NCBI RefSeq assembly: GCF_018219815.1
Contig: NZ_JADMKU010000019.1
Coordinates: 18,256 to 82,255, forward strand
DNA: 64,000 nucleotides
From: Thalassovita aquimarina
Lineage (GTDB): Bacteria > Pseudomonadota > Alphaproteobacteria > Rhodobacterales > Rhodobacteraceae
Direction of reading: 5' to 3'
The notes below the pieces were generated by a model that did no database searches, was not told where the DNA came from, and saw only the letters and a program-made list of their open reading frames with translations. Of the stretch, positions 41,270 to 49,404 are shown piece by piece (positions within the stretch are counted from its first letter, which is position 1; every line of letters begins with the position of its first letter). The position numbers and the translations under genes are program-made.

Positions 41270-41888
41270 GCGGCAGCATCATCAGCATCGCGGGCGAATC
41301 GAACCACAGATGCAAAGGCCCACTGATTTCGTTCGAGGTGCCGACCCGCCCGTCGGGGGCGAAATGCAGCCCCTCGATCGGCCAGCGCAGCCCCGCCGAG
41401 CGCCCGGTGACAGCCGCCATCGGGAACAGCGACACCAGGGTGCCGACGGCCAGGTCCAGCCGCAATTCGGGCGGCGCGACGAAGCTGATCAGTTCCGGCC
41501 CCAGCAGGATGCAGCGCCTCTCGGGGCGGCGCACCATCGCGTTGAACGCGGCCATCTGGTGATCCACCCGGCTGCCGTCGAATCCGGCGCCCAGCACCAG
41601 CGGCGCATCGATATGGCGCAGGCATTTGTCGAAATCGGTACTGTCTTGTTCGGCGATGGGATGCAGACGGTCTTCGGGAATCGCGACCCGCGCCGCCTCA
41701 GACAGGCTGTCGAAATCGCCGATCACCGCGACCGGATCCAGCCCCAGTTGCAGGGCCACGTTGGCACCGCCATCGGCACAGACCACGTCGGGCGCCAAGG
41801 CCAGCGCCGCCTCGATCGCCTGTTCCGGAACGGTTCCCGCACCGATCAGAGTCACCGGAGAGGTGGAAAAAACAATTGCGTCATTCAT
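41202..41888 (-). CDS. Thiamine diphosphokinase
   Basis: 228 aa, thiamine pyrophosphokinase family, which makes thiamine diphosphate from thiamine and ATP. Seen are ADGGANVALQLGLDPVAVIGDFDSLSE with the metal-binding GDFDS, EQDSTDFDKCLRH, and the C-terminal beta-sandwich (LRLDLAVGTLVSLFPMAAVTG, GLRWPIEGL). The ATG at 41888 (MNDAIVFSTSPVTLIG) is preferred over the upstream open frame. It converges with and overlaps the DMT transporter by 68 bases. Confidence 0.9.
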   Translation of the reverse strand: MNDAIVFSTSPVTLIGAGTVPEQAIEAALALAPDVVCADGGANVALQLGLDPVAVIGDFDSLSEAARVAIPEDRLHPIAEQDSTDFDKCLRHIDAPLVLGAGFDGSRVDHQMAAFNAMVRRPERRCILLGPELISFVAPPELRLDLAVGTLVSLFPMAAVTGRSAGLRWPIEGLHFAPDGRVGTSNEISGPLHLWFDSPAMLMMLPLTELEPAAAALSQAPAWPVHAG

Positions 41889-42025
41889 AGGGGGATTACT
41901 GCCCGGTTTGGAAACAGACCACAATATGGTCACAAAATGATACGGTAAAAATCCAAGATTCGGTCAGCTTTCGGCGGGATACGAATGGTATTCAATTAAG
42001 CCAGAGGCAGAAAAAGGCGAGTTCA

Positions 42026-43993
42026 ATGGTTTCGAACAGCAAAGTTTTGACGGTTTCCTACGGCACGTTTTCGTGCACCTTGGAAGGGTTCGACGATTCC
42101 TTCGAGACGATGAAGGCGATCGCGGAATATTTCCGCGACCTGGCCGCGGATGATCGTTATTTCGGGGCCGAACCGCCGACGCCAGATGCCGACATGCTTG
42201 CCCGGATCGCCGAACGCGAAATCGAACGCCGTGTGCAGGCCCGCGCGGAAAGCGGTGCAATCGTTCTGACCGCCGCAGCCAGCGCCCCTGCCCCTGCCGA
42301 ACAAGCCCCTGCAGAAGAAGAACCGGAAACCGCCGAAACCGCGCCTGAACCGGTTGCCGAGGAAGCCCCCCTCGCGCCCGAAATCGAAGAACCCGCTGCC
42401 CCCGCTGCCGGGGAACCGGCAGAAACCGTTTCCGGACCGGAAACCGCCGAGGCCGGGGAATCCGCCGCCGAAGATCTGCCCGTGGTGGAAACCCAGCCTG
42501 ACGCCGTGGCCGAACCGGAAATTGAAACCCAGGCCGCGCCGGCCCCCGATGCTGCCGTCAGTCTGCTCGATGACAGCAGTGTCGCGGCCAAGCTCGACCG
42601 CATCCGCGCGGTCGTTTCGCGCGGCAGGCCAGCATCGGAGGAACCGGATTACACCGAAGATGAGCATGCCGAGGATTTCCTGTCCGAAGCCGTCGAACAG
42701 ATCGAGGACGTGATCGAAGCCGACGATCAGGCCGAACTGGACGCCGAGGAGGTGGAGGAAGAAAACTTCTCCTCGATCATCGCAACCGTGCAGAAAGCCA
42801 AGGCGGAACCCGCCGAAAAGGCTTCGGAAGAGGCAGAGGACAGCCTGAACGGCGCTTTGGAGCAAGCCGCCGAACTGGAGACCAGCGAGGAAGCCGAAGC
42901 CGAAGCCGAAGCCGAAGCCGAAGCCGAAGCCGAAGCCGAAGCCGAAGCCGAAGCCGAAGCCGAAGCCGAAGCCGAAGAAGCGCGTGTCGAGACCGAAGAA
43001 GAGGTCAAGCCCGTGGTGGAACCGGTGCGCCCGGTCCGTCCTGTCCGTCCGGTGCGCGTGCTGAAGATGAAGCGTGCCGATTTCGAAGCGGCGCTGGAAA
43101 CCGGCCAGCTGGAAGAGGAACAGGGCGAAGCCCCCGAAACCTCGCTGAGCCCCGAAGACGAGGCCGACCTGCTGCGCGAACTGGCCGAGGTCGAAGCGGA
43201 ATTCGCCAAGGATGCGGAAGCGGACGAAAATGAGGACGAGCTTCGCTCGATCTTCGACGCGGGCGAAGAAGAAACCGTCTCGCAGGAACCGGGCCGCGCC
43301 CAGCTGGAAGAACCCGATCTGTCGCGCCTCATGGCCAAGACCCAGTCCGAAATGGACAGCCCCGAAGGCGCCAACCGGCGCAAGGCCATCGCCCATCTAC
43401 GCGCCGCGGTCGAGGCGACCCGCGCCGAAACAGAAGCGGGCGGCGGTCTGAAGCGGGTTGCAGATAATGCTGACGCGTTCCGCGACGACCTCAACAGCGT
43501 GGTGCGCCCGCACCACCCGACCGGGTCGAAGAAAACCTCGGTTCGCCCCGACCCGGTCCGTCCGGCGCCTCTCAAGCTGGTGGCGTCGCAGCGGATCGAT
43601 ACCGCGCCCGAAACCGCCGCGCCGCAACCCGCCATTCAGGTGAAACCCCGCCGGGTGCATCTGAACCGGGACACCAGGCATTCCACGCGGGATGCTGCGG
43701 ATCAGTACAGCAACTTCCCCGAATTCGCCGAAGCGAAAGGCGCCGAAACGCTGTCCGATCTTCTGGAAGCGGCGGCGGCTTACCTGTCCTATGTGGAAGG
43801 CCATGAACAGTTTTCGCGGCCGCAGCTGATGAACAAGGCGCGCCAGGTCGAGGACCTGAGCTTCAGCCGCGAAGACGGGCTGCGCTCCTTCGGGCAGCTG
43901 CTGCGCGAAGGCAAGATCGAGAAACTGCAGGGCGGTCGCTTCACGGTGTCCGATCAGATCGGCTTCAAGCCCGAAAACCGCGCTGCCGGCTAA
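42026..43993 (+). CDS. Large acidic protein with an EA repeat and a conserved C-terminal domain
   Basis: 655 aa. Residues 1-75 are a small conserved head (SNSKVLTVSYGTFSCTLEGFDDSFETMKAIAEYFRDLAADDRYFG). Residues ~80-350 are low-complexity acidic, Ala/Glu/Pro-rich, including a perfect Glu-Ala repeat at ~289-317. Residues ~560-645 form a likely folded domain (LEAAAAYLSYVEGHEQFSRPQLMNKARQVE, SREDGLRSFGQLLREGKIEKLQGGRFTVSDQIGF). I do not know its function; similar Rhodobacteraceae proteins are annotated as hypothetical or loosely chemotaxis-related. No transmembrane segment or signal peptide is seen, so it is probably cytoplasmic and largely disordered. Confidence 0.8.
   Translation: MVSNSKVLTVSYGTFSCTLEGFDDSFETMKAIAEYFRDLAADDRYFGAEPPTPDADMLARIAEREIERRVQARAESGAIVLTAAASAPAPAEQAPAEEEPETAETAPEPVAEEAPLAPEIEEPAAPAAGEPAETVSGPETAEAGESAAEDLPVVETQPDAVAEPEIETQAAPAPDAAVSLLDDSSVAAKLDRIRAVVSRGRPASEEPDYTEDEHAEDFLSEAVEQIEDVIEADDQAELDAEEVEEENFSSIIATVQKAKAEPAEKASEEAEDSLNGALEQAAELETSEEAEAEAEAEAEAEAEAEAEAEAEAEAEAEEARVETEEEVKPVVEPVRPVRPVRPVRVLKMKRADFEAALETGQLEEEQGEAPETSLSPEDEADLLRELAEVEAEFAKDAEADENEDELRSIFDAGEEETVSQEPGRAQLEEPDLSRLMAKTQSEMDSPEGANRRKAIAHLRAAVEATRAETEAGGGLKRVADNADAFRDDLNSVVRPHHPTGSKKTSVRPDPVRPAPLKLVASQRIDTAPETAAPQPAIQVKPRRVHLNRDTRHSTRDAADQYSNFPEFAEAKGAETLSDLLEAAAAYLSYVEGHEQFSRPQLMNKARQVEDLSFSREDGLRSFGQLLREGKIEKLQGGRFTVSDQIGFKPENRAAG
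42890..42977 (+). repeat. In-frame hexanucleotide repeat (GAAGCC)14
   Basis: Fourteen perfect copies of GAAGCC (42890-42973) plus GAAG, encoding an (Glu-Ala) run in the acidic protein. Perfect homogeneity at the nucleotide level, not only at the amino-acid level, indicates recent slippage expansion. The 6-base unit changes length in whole Glu-Ala units without frameshift. Confidence 0.97.
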
Positions 43994-44035
43994 GCCCGCC
44001 AGACGCCCCACCCGCCCGGTCGCTTTCTGGCGGGG

Positions 44036-45016
44036 TCAGCCTGCCGCGTGGAAATGCAATCGCGCGCGTCCGCTGCGCTTGGAAAAATAGAGCGCCGCAT
44101 CGGCATCCGCCATCATCCTGGCCGGATCCGGCTTGCCGTAATCCACCGATCGCGCAATCCCGATGCTGGCCGAGACATGACAGGGCTTGCCCTTGAACCG
44201 GATCGGCTGTTCCAGCCGGGACAACAGGCGACCGGCCACCGACTGTAATTTCCCCCTGTCCGTCATGCCCTGGAAAATCAGCAGGAATTCGTCGCCACCG
44301 ATGCGGAACGCCGTGTCCTCCTCGCGCGTCAGACCGGCCATGATCCGCGCCACCTCTTGCAGCACATGATCGCCAGCGGCATGGCCCATCGTGTCGTTGA
44401 TGGCCTTGAAGTGATCCAGGTCCAGGTGCATCAGTGAAAATTCGATCCCGTTTTCGACCAAGCGGGGCAGGATGTTGTTCATCGCGCGGCGGTTCTTCAG
44501 CCCGGTCAACGTATCGGTGAATGCCCGTTCCTCCGCCGCGATCTTGGCCCCCTGCAGCCGCGAATTCAGACGTTGGCTGGCATCCATCGCGGCGGTTTTC
44601 GCCTCGATCAGATAAAGCATGTCGACGGTCAGGTCGGTCGCGGCAAAATCTTTCGCGCTGAGTGCGTAATCGCTCACCCCATCCTGAACCGGCATGCGGA
44701 AGGACAGGTTCAGGACCGACGCCGCCCCCAACGGGGCCAGAACGCCATTCAGCGCCGTTTTCGGCGGTTGGGCAAACCGCAACTGCAGCTTGCCCCCCGC
44801 CTGCGCCCGGAGCGCCGACACCCGATCGATAGCGCGCGGCCGCAGCACTTCGAACAGGTCGAAAAGGCAAACACCACGAAGGTCGCGGTCTGGCCGCAGC
44901 TTGGCCAGGGTGGGGCCGGCATGGGTGATCCGGCCCTTGTGATCGATCTGCAGATGCATCGGCATCAACGTGTCCAACAGGGGCGTCACGTCCGTCCCTT
45001 GCGCGATACAGGTCAT
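44036..45016 (-). CDS. HNOBA-GGDEF diguanylate cyclase
   Basis: 326 aa. Residues ~10-145 look like the PAS-like HNOBA domain that pairs with H-NOX proteins (MHLQIDHKGRITHAGPTLAKLRP, LRGVCLFDLFEVLRP). A short coiled coil (~150-165) leads to the cyclase: FTDTLTGLKNRRAMNNILP, LDLDHFKAINDTMGHAAGD, and the signature RIGGDEFLLIF, with the inhibitory I-site RxxD (REED) five residues before GGDEF. It should make cyclic di-GMP from GTP with product inhibition. Its ATG overlaps the stop of the H-NOX-like gene (ATGA), so the two are made together and probably form a complex. Confidence 0.9.
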   Translation of the reverse strand: MTCIAQGTDVTPLLDTLMPMHLQIDHKGRITHAGPTLAKLRPDRDLRGVCLFDLFEVLRPRAIDRVSALRAQAGGKLQLRFAQPPKTALNGVLAPLGAASVLNLSFRMPVQDGVSDYALSAKDFAATDLTVDMLYLIEAKTAAMDASQRLNSRLQGAKIAAEERAFTDTLTGLKNRRAMNNILPRLVENGIEFSLMHLDLDHFKAINDTMGHAAGDHVLQEVARIMAGLTREEDTAFRIGGDEFLLIFQGMTDRGKLQSVAGRLLSRLEQPIRFKGKPCHVSASIGIARSVDYGKPDPARMMADADAALYFSKRSGRARLHFHAAG

Positions 45017-45597
45017 AGCCCGGCGCCCAGTTCGAAACTGCGCCCCTCGGCGAAGGTGCCTTCCACCAAGGAGATTTTGATCAGGTCGCGGCCCGGGCCT
45101 TTTTCCACGAAATCCAGACACACCAGCGCCCCGTAATCATCGGCCATGGTGCGCAGTATCCCCAGCAAGGCACAGGCGAAACAGGGATGGTCGGCCTTGC
45201 ACATTAGACAGAACAGATCCCGCCCGCACTCCCGCAGCTCCAGTTGCGGAAGTTCCAGGTCGGGCACCGCCATGCGCGCCCGATCCGGCAGATCCTCGAG
45301 CGATTGCAGGAATTCCTCGAACGTCGCGCCGCCGAAACGCAACAGGCGACGTACTGCCTCGGTATTGGGGTGGGACACCAGATAGGTGCCGATATCTTCA
45401 CACAGTTCTTCCTGCGGTTTCGACAGGGACGCGCCGAGCGCGGCCAGCACATCGTCGGTCAGCGTATCGTCATAGGTCAGCATTGCCTCGAACCGGGGCG
45501 GATCAATCCCGGCGTCGCGGGCGACCGCCAGCCAACAGTCCTCGCCATAGGTATCGCGCACAAAACACTGGATCGCGCGGTTGATGAGTCCGTGCAT
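45013..45597 (-). CDS. H-NOX-fold sensor lacking heme ligands, with a Cys4 cluster
   Basis: 194 aa H-NOX-type protein: MHGLINRAIQCFVRDTYGEDCW at the N-terminus, TYDDTLTDDVL, and LLRFGGATFEEFLQSLEDLP. H-NOX proteins normally bind heme through the His of an NLH-type motif. Aligning LEDLPDRARMAVPD with the soluble guanylate cyclase LDNLHDHLATIYPG puts Pro104 at the ligand position. The YxSxR heme-propionate motif is also replaced (Met132, Lys134, Asp136). Instead there is Cys130-x2-Cys133-x5-Cys139-x2-Cys142, a likely metal- or redox-active cluster. It probably regulates the coupled cyclase without heme (inference). The ATG at 45597 is used. Confidence 0.88.
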   Translation of the reverse strand: MHGLINRAIQCFVRDTYGEDCWLAVARDAGIDPPRFEAMLTYDDTLTDDVLAALGASLSKPQEELCEDIGTYLVSHPNTEAVRRLLRFGGATFEEFLQSLEDLPDRARMAVPDLELPQLELRECGRDLFCLMCKADHPCFACALLGILRTMADDYGALVCLDFVEKGPGRDLIKISLVEGTFAEGRSFELGAGL

Positions 45598-45716
45598 TCG
45601 CCAAACATCCCACATCTTCGTTGCGACAGTCTGGTCGATGAGGGGTTAACAAAGCAAAAACGCCGTCTGGGCATCGCTGTTGGTTGCAACCGGGGCACGC
45701 CGCCGCGGCGAAGGCT

Positions 45717-46415
45717 TCAGGCCGCGCCTCGGTCCAGCCAGGCCGGAATATGCCCGATATCGGGCAGCACCGCATCGGCCAGCGGCGCCAGTTCCGCCTC
45801 GGGCGCGACACCGGTCAGCACGCCAAGCGTACGCATCCCCGCCCGGCGTCCGGCAAGAAGGTCATGGGTGCTGTCCCCCACCATCACCACCCGGTCCGGC
45901 GACAGCCCGGCCTGCCGCGCAAAGGCCAAAAGCGGATCCGGCGCCGGCTTGGCGCCGAAACCACTGTCGAAACCGGCGATGAAATCGAGCTTGCCGTCGA
46001 TCCCGGCATGGCTGAGATGCGCGCGCGCCGCCTGCTCGGAATCGTTGGTCATCACCCCCAGCGCCAGACCGCGTCCCGCCAGCCCATCCAGGAACGGCGG
46101 CAGCGGCACCGCCGGGGCCAGCGGCGCGACCGCGGCGCTTTCCATCAGTTGAATTTCCAATTCCGCCACGCTGCGATCGGGCAGGACGGATGCGACGCAT
46201 TCCGCAGCATCGCGGTTGGTGCCGGCGATGACCGGGCTGTGCGGCAGGAATTGCCTGCCCACCAGATCAAAAGCGATGGCATCGGCGATCCGGGTCGCAA
46301 GCCCCCCGTCGCCCATCGACAGGTCCGCGATCAGATCGGCCGCCCACACATCCCATGTCGCCCGGAAATCGAACAGCGTGCCGTCCTTGTCGAACAAGAT
46401 ACCTTTGATCGTCAT
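45717..46415 (-). CDS. HAD-family phosphatase
   Basis: 232 aa haloacid dehalogenase-fold hydrolase of the phosphoglycolate-phosphatase-like group: catalytic LFDKDGTLFDF, LGVMTNDSEQAARAHL (motif II), GAKPAPDPLLAF with the Lys, and VVMVGDSTHDLLAGRRAGM (motif IV). It removes phosphate from a small metabolite, perhaps phosphoglycolate or another sugar phosphate; substrate not determined. It lies 120 bases upstream of the H-NOX-like gene on the same strand. Confidence 0.88.
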   Translation of the reverse strand: MTIKGILFDKDGTLFDFRATWDVWAADLIADLSMGDGGLATRIADAIAFDLVGRQFLPHSPVIAGTNRDAAECVASVLPDRSVAELEIQLMESAAVAPLAPAVPLPPFLDGLAGRGLALGVMTNDSEQAARAHLSHAGIDGKLDFIAGFDSGFGAKPAPDPLLAFARQAGLSPDRVVMVGDSTHDLLAGRRAGMRTLGVLTGVAPEAELAPLADAVLPDIGHIPAWLDRGAA

Positions 46416-46522
46416 ACCGCCACCCGCCCTGTTTGGTCGCCGCCAACCTGACCCGCGAGACCGCGAAAGGCAAGCCCGGCGCCGCTTGACTTTCCGCCGC
46501 CGGTGCTGTCGGGTTTTGCGCC

Positions 46523-46978
46523 ATGGATGACGATACGCCCTACCGCCTGCATCACTCGCTTGGCTACCATCTTTCCGTCGCGTCGCGGCTGCAGGAACGG
46601 CGGCTGGACGAGGATTTGAAGCGGCTGGGCCTGACCCGCATCACATGGTGCATCCTGTTGGCCGTGGGCAACGAAGGGCTGACCCAGCCTTCGGAAATCG
46701 CCGACTTCGTGGGCATCGACCGGACCGCCACGTCGCGCGCGCTGCGCAGGATGGAAGCCGACGGGTTGGTTGAGCGCGCCAGCGGCACCGAAGACCGCCG
46801 TACCCGGCGCGTGGCGCTGAAACGCAAAGGGCGCAATCTGATCGGCCAAGCGACCATCCGCGCCCGCGACAACGCCGCGCAGATAGAACGGGCACTTACC
46901 GACGCGGAACAAGCCGAACTGAAGCGGTTGCTCGGCAAGCTGCGCAAGGCCGGAAACGGCCCCCTGCCTACCCTCTAG
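46523..46978 (+). CDS. MarR family transcriptional regulator
   Basis: 151 aa winged-HTH repressor: the DNA-binding domain is around TRITWCILLAVGNEGLTQPSEIADFVGIDRTATSRALRRMEADGLVER with the wing SGTEDRRTRRVALKRKG. MarR dimers respond to phenolic or oxidative ligands. It is divergent from the HAD gene with a 107-base spacer and convergent with the DUF3572 gene (6 bases apart). Target and ligand unknown. Confidence 0.92.
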   Translation: MDDDTPYRLHHSLGYHLSVASRLQERRLDEDLKRLGLTRITWCILLAVGNEGLTQPSEIADFVGIDRTATSRALRRMEADGLVERASGTEDRRTRRVALKRKGRNLIGQATIRARDNAAQIERALTDAEQAELKRLLGKLRKAGNGPLPTL

Positions 46979-46984
46979 CTGGAA

Positions 46985-47263
46985 TCAGGTCCAATGCATC
47001 TGCTGGCCGCCCGGCAGCGCGGCGCGCGCCTGCATCAGGCTGTCATATGGCAGGGTCAGCGCTTCGCAACAGGCGATGACCCAGGCATCGTCCATCATGA
47101 GGAAATCCAGAACCGAGCCGAGGAAATCCGGGTCGGTCGCGTTGGTTTTCAGATCCTCGGCAGAGGCGCCCGACGCGCCCATGAAAACCGGCAGCAGGTC
47201 GTCACTGGCGGCCAGCCAGCCCAAGGCCCGCAAGGCAGTCGTTTCAGCAACATCACAATTCAA
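46985..47263 (-). CDS. DUF3572 small protein
   Basis: 92 aa, DUF3572 family: AETTALRALGWLAASDDLLPVFMGASGASAEDL and FLGSVLDFLMMDDAWVIACCEAL are the conserved blocks. The start is a TTG at 47263, chosen because the family usually begins a few residues before the Ala-Glu of AETTAL and no ATG is nearby. Function unknown. Confidence 0.8.
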   Translation of the reverse strand: MNCDVAETTALRALGWLAASDDLLPVFMGASGASAEDLKTNATDPDFLGSVLDFLMMDDAWVIACCEALTLPYDSLMQARAALPGGQQMHWT

Positions 47264-47455
47264 GGGATTTTTTTCCGTCGTTATGATTAATCTGGAAACG
47301 CTTTCTTAACCATTCTCGCGAAAAAACTAAAGGTGGTAACAAATAGACCTAAGACGATCAAAAGACAACCTTAAGATGAGTAGATTTTACATTAATCTAG
47401 CATAAAGTTGCAACCTACCGCTTCCCGCTGGAGTGGTCCTTAAAGACAACCGGAT

Positions 47456-48853
47456 ATGCCAAGCAAGATCTTGATAGTTGACGGAATGGCAATCGACAGG
47501 ACCGTTATGCGGATCAAACTGGCATCGGCGTATTACGATGTGATCCAGGCCAGCAACGGCACCGAGGCCCTTTCGATCATCGACAGCGAAGATCCTGACC
47601 TCGTGATGGCCGGCCATACCCTGTCCGACATGACCGGCGAAACCTTCTGCCAAAAGATCAAGGCGTCCGAAACTGGACGGGACCGGCCGGTGTTGCTGAT
47701 CATGCCCGCCTCTGACCGGGCGGCGCTGGTTTCGGCCCTGCGCTGCGGCGCAGACCAGGTGTTGTTCGACACCGTCAGCGACCCGTTGCTGTTCTCTCAG
47801 GTGCGCGCACTGATCCGCGGGCAATACATCTCCGGGCAGAGCTTCCTGCAGGACAATTCCGGTCCTGAATTCGGATTCAGCGAACCGACCACGCCCTTCC
47901 TGTCCACGTTGCGGATCGCAATCGTCGCCGATGACCGCAGCCTTGCCCGTCAATGGCAAAACGATCTGCGCCTGCCGCAGCAGTACAAGCTCAGCAACCA
48001 CACACCGCGCAGCCTGATGCGGGACATCGAAATGCGGGGCGCGCCCGATATCCTGATGGTCGGGATCGACGGGCAAATCCCCGAGTGCGGTTTGCAGCTA
48101 CTGGCCGCGTTCTGCGCCAATTCGCGCAGCGCGAGCACCAAGGTTTTGGCCGTCATCACCGCCGGCGAAGACGCAGTTGCGGCAGAGGCGCTGGACCTCG
48201 GGGCGAACGACGTGCTTTTGAACGGTTTCACCCGAGAAGAAGCCGAAGAAACGATGCTGCGGCTGACCCGTCTGGCGCGGCGCAAACATCTGGCCGACAG
48301 CATGCACAGCACCGTCAGGAACGGGCTACGCGCCGCCTTGATCGATCCGCTGACCGGTCTCTACAATCGGCGTTATGCCTTCCCTCACCTGCAGAAGATG
48401 GCCGAGGAAGCGGCCAAGGCATCCGATCCTCTTGCCGTGATGGTGGCCGATATCGATCATTTCAAGCAGATCAACGACCAACATGGCCATGTGGCCGGGG
48501 ACGAAATTCTGCGCCGCGTCACAAAACGGATGGCCGCATGCCTGCCCGGCGATGCCCTGCTGGCGCGGCTCGGCGGCGAAGAATTCCTGATCGCGACCCC
48601 GTCAACGCCGGGCAGCGAGGCGCGGCAGATCGCGCGCAGGCTTTGCGACACGATCGGCAATGCCCCTTTCAATCTGCCCGGGGCCACCGCGCTGATCCCG
48701 GTCACGATCAGCATCGGGTTGTCGTTGGGCGGCGGTCGGACCGCGCAGCAAACGACGAGCGCCATGCAGCTTCTGGAACAGGCGGACCGGGCACTTTACG
48801 GTGCGAAGTCGGATGGCCGCAATCAGGTGATGTTCAGTCGCCCCGCCGCATGA
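47456..48853 (+). CDS. PleD-like diguanylate cyclase with degenerate receivers
   Basis: 465 aa with PleD architecture: REC-like domain 1 (1-125), REC-like domain 2 (~150-275), GGDEF domain (~300-460). The GGDEF part looks active (DPLTGLYNRRYAFPHL, VADIDHFKQINDQHGHVAGD, ARLGGEEFLIATP). Receiver 1 has Gly53 where PleD has the phosphorylated Asp53, and the second acidic-pocket Asp, the switch Thr and the conserved Lys are also missing (VDG, LIMPASD, VLFDTV). Receiver 2 is likewise degenerate. No RxxD I-site is visible. It should make c-di-GMP but cannot be switched on by ordinary receiver phosphorylation. Confidence 0.9.
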   Translation: MPSKILIVDGMAIDRTVMRIKLASAYYDVIQASNGTEALSIIDSEDPDLVMAGHTLSDMTGETFCQKIKASETGRDRPVLLIMPASDRAALVSALRCGADQVLFDTVSDPLLFSQVRALIRGQYISGQSFLQDNSGPEFGFSEPTTPFLSTLRIAIVADDRSLARQWQNDLRLPQQYKLSNHTPRSLMRDIEMRGAPDILMVGIDGQIPECGLQLLAAFCANSRSASTKVLAVITAGEDAVAAEALDLGANDVLLNGFTREEAEETMLRLTRLARRKHLADSMHSTVRNGLRAALIDPLTGLYNRRYAFPHLQKMAEEAAKASDPLAVMVADIDHFKQINDQHGHVAGDEILRRVTKRMAACLPGDALLARLGGEEFLIATPSTPGSEARQIARRLCDTIGNAPFNLPGATALIPVTISIGLSLGGGRTAQQTTSAMQLLEQADRALYGAKSDGRNQVMFSRPAA

Positions 48854-49400
48854 AATGCCATTCCGGCCTGTGGTCCGGGGCTTTGCCGTGCGGTCTGCGA
48901 CCGTGTTCTCCTTGGAACCTCTTTTGCAACGCGCCTTCCAGGCGGTCGGCATAAGCGGAACGGTCTTCGTCGCTCATCTCGGAAAGGTGTTGCAGCAACA
49001 GGCGATGACCCAGTTCGGCGCGCTTTTGTCCGAATTCCAGCTGCCGCTGCAGGATCGCGGCGGCGGTATCGGCCTCGAACGGATGCGCCCGCAGGGCCGC
49101 GACCATCGCATTGAAATCGGATTTCATCGCCTCGCGTGACGGCAGAGCGTCACGGTGTTCGCGAAAAAACGCGCGCCCGATCCGGCGGCGATCCTCCGGG
49201 GCCAGCGCATAGGTATAGACCCCGGCGACCTGATCGGCACGCACCGGCCGCCCGTCCCCCGGCGGGCCGAACCGCATAAAGGCGCCGACCGCCATGCCCA
49301 GGACCGCGAGGTTCAGCGCAAGCGACGCGAAAAGCACGATCCGCGGCCACAGCCGCGGCGATCCGTTCTTGACTGGTTTTTCCATGTCCGCTTCGCTCAT
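48834..49400 (-). CDS. Membrane-anchored CpxP/Spy-like heavy-metal or stress sensor
   Basis: 188 aa. One N-terminal membrane helix (IVLFASLALNLAVLGMAVGAFM) leads to a periplasmic helical domain with the Spy/CpxP-like pattern (LAPEDRRRIGRAFFREHRDALPSREAM, RAELGHRLLLQHLSEMSDEDRSAYADRLE). The C-terminus is rich in His and Arg (RRPHGKAPDHRPEWHFMRRG), suggesting metal binding. The ATG at 49400 is five bases after the preceding stop. It is the third gene of the ECF sigma operon. Its 3' end overlaps the convergent cyclase gene by 20 bases. Confidence 0.82.
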   Translation of the reverse strand: MSEADMEKPVKNGSPRLWPRIVLFASLALNLAVLGMAVGAFMRFGPPGDGRPVRADQVAGVYTYALAPEDRRRIGRAFFREHRDALPSREAMKSDFNAMVAALRAHPFEADTAAAILQRQLEFGQKRAELGHRLLLQHLSEMSDEDRSAYADRLEGALQKRFQGEHGRRPHGKAPDHRPEWHFMRRGD

Positions 49401-49404
49401 CGCC

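Noticed and set aside
42890..42977. CRISPR-like tandem repeat
   Set aside because: Units are contiguous 6-mers with no spacers, in frame with a protein; it is a microsatellite.
42023..43396. Open frame on the minus strand encoding long Phe-Gly repeats
   Set aside because: It is the antisense reading of the (GAAGCC)n repeat in the acidic protein gene; no start signal or family.
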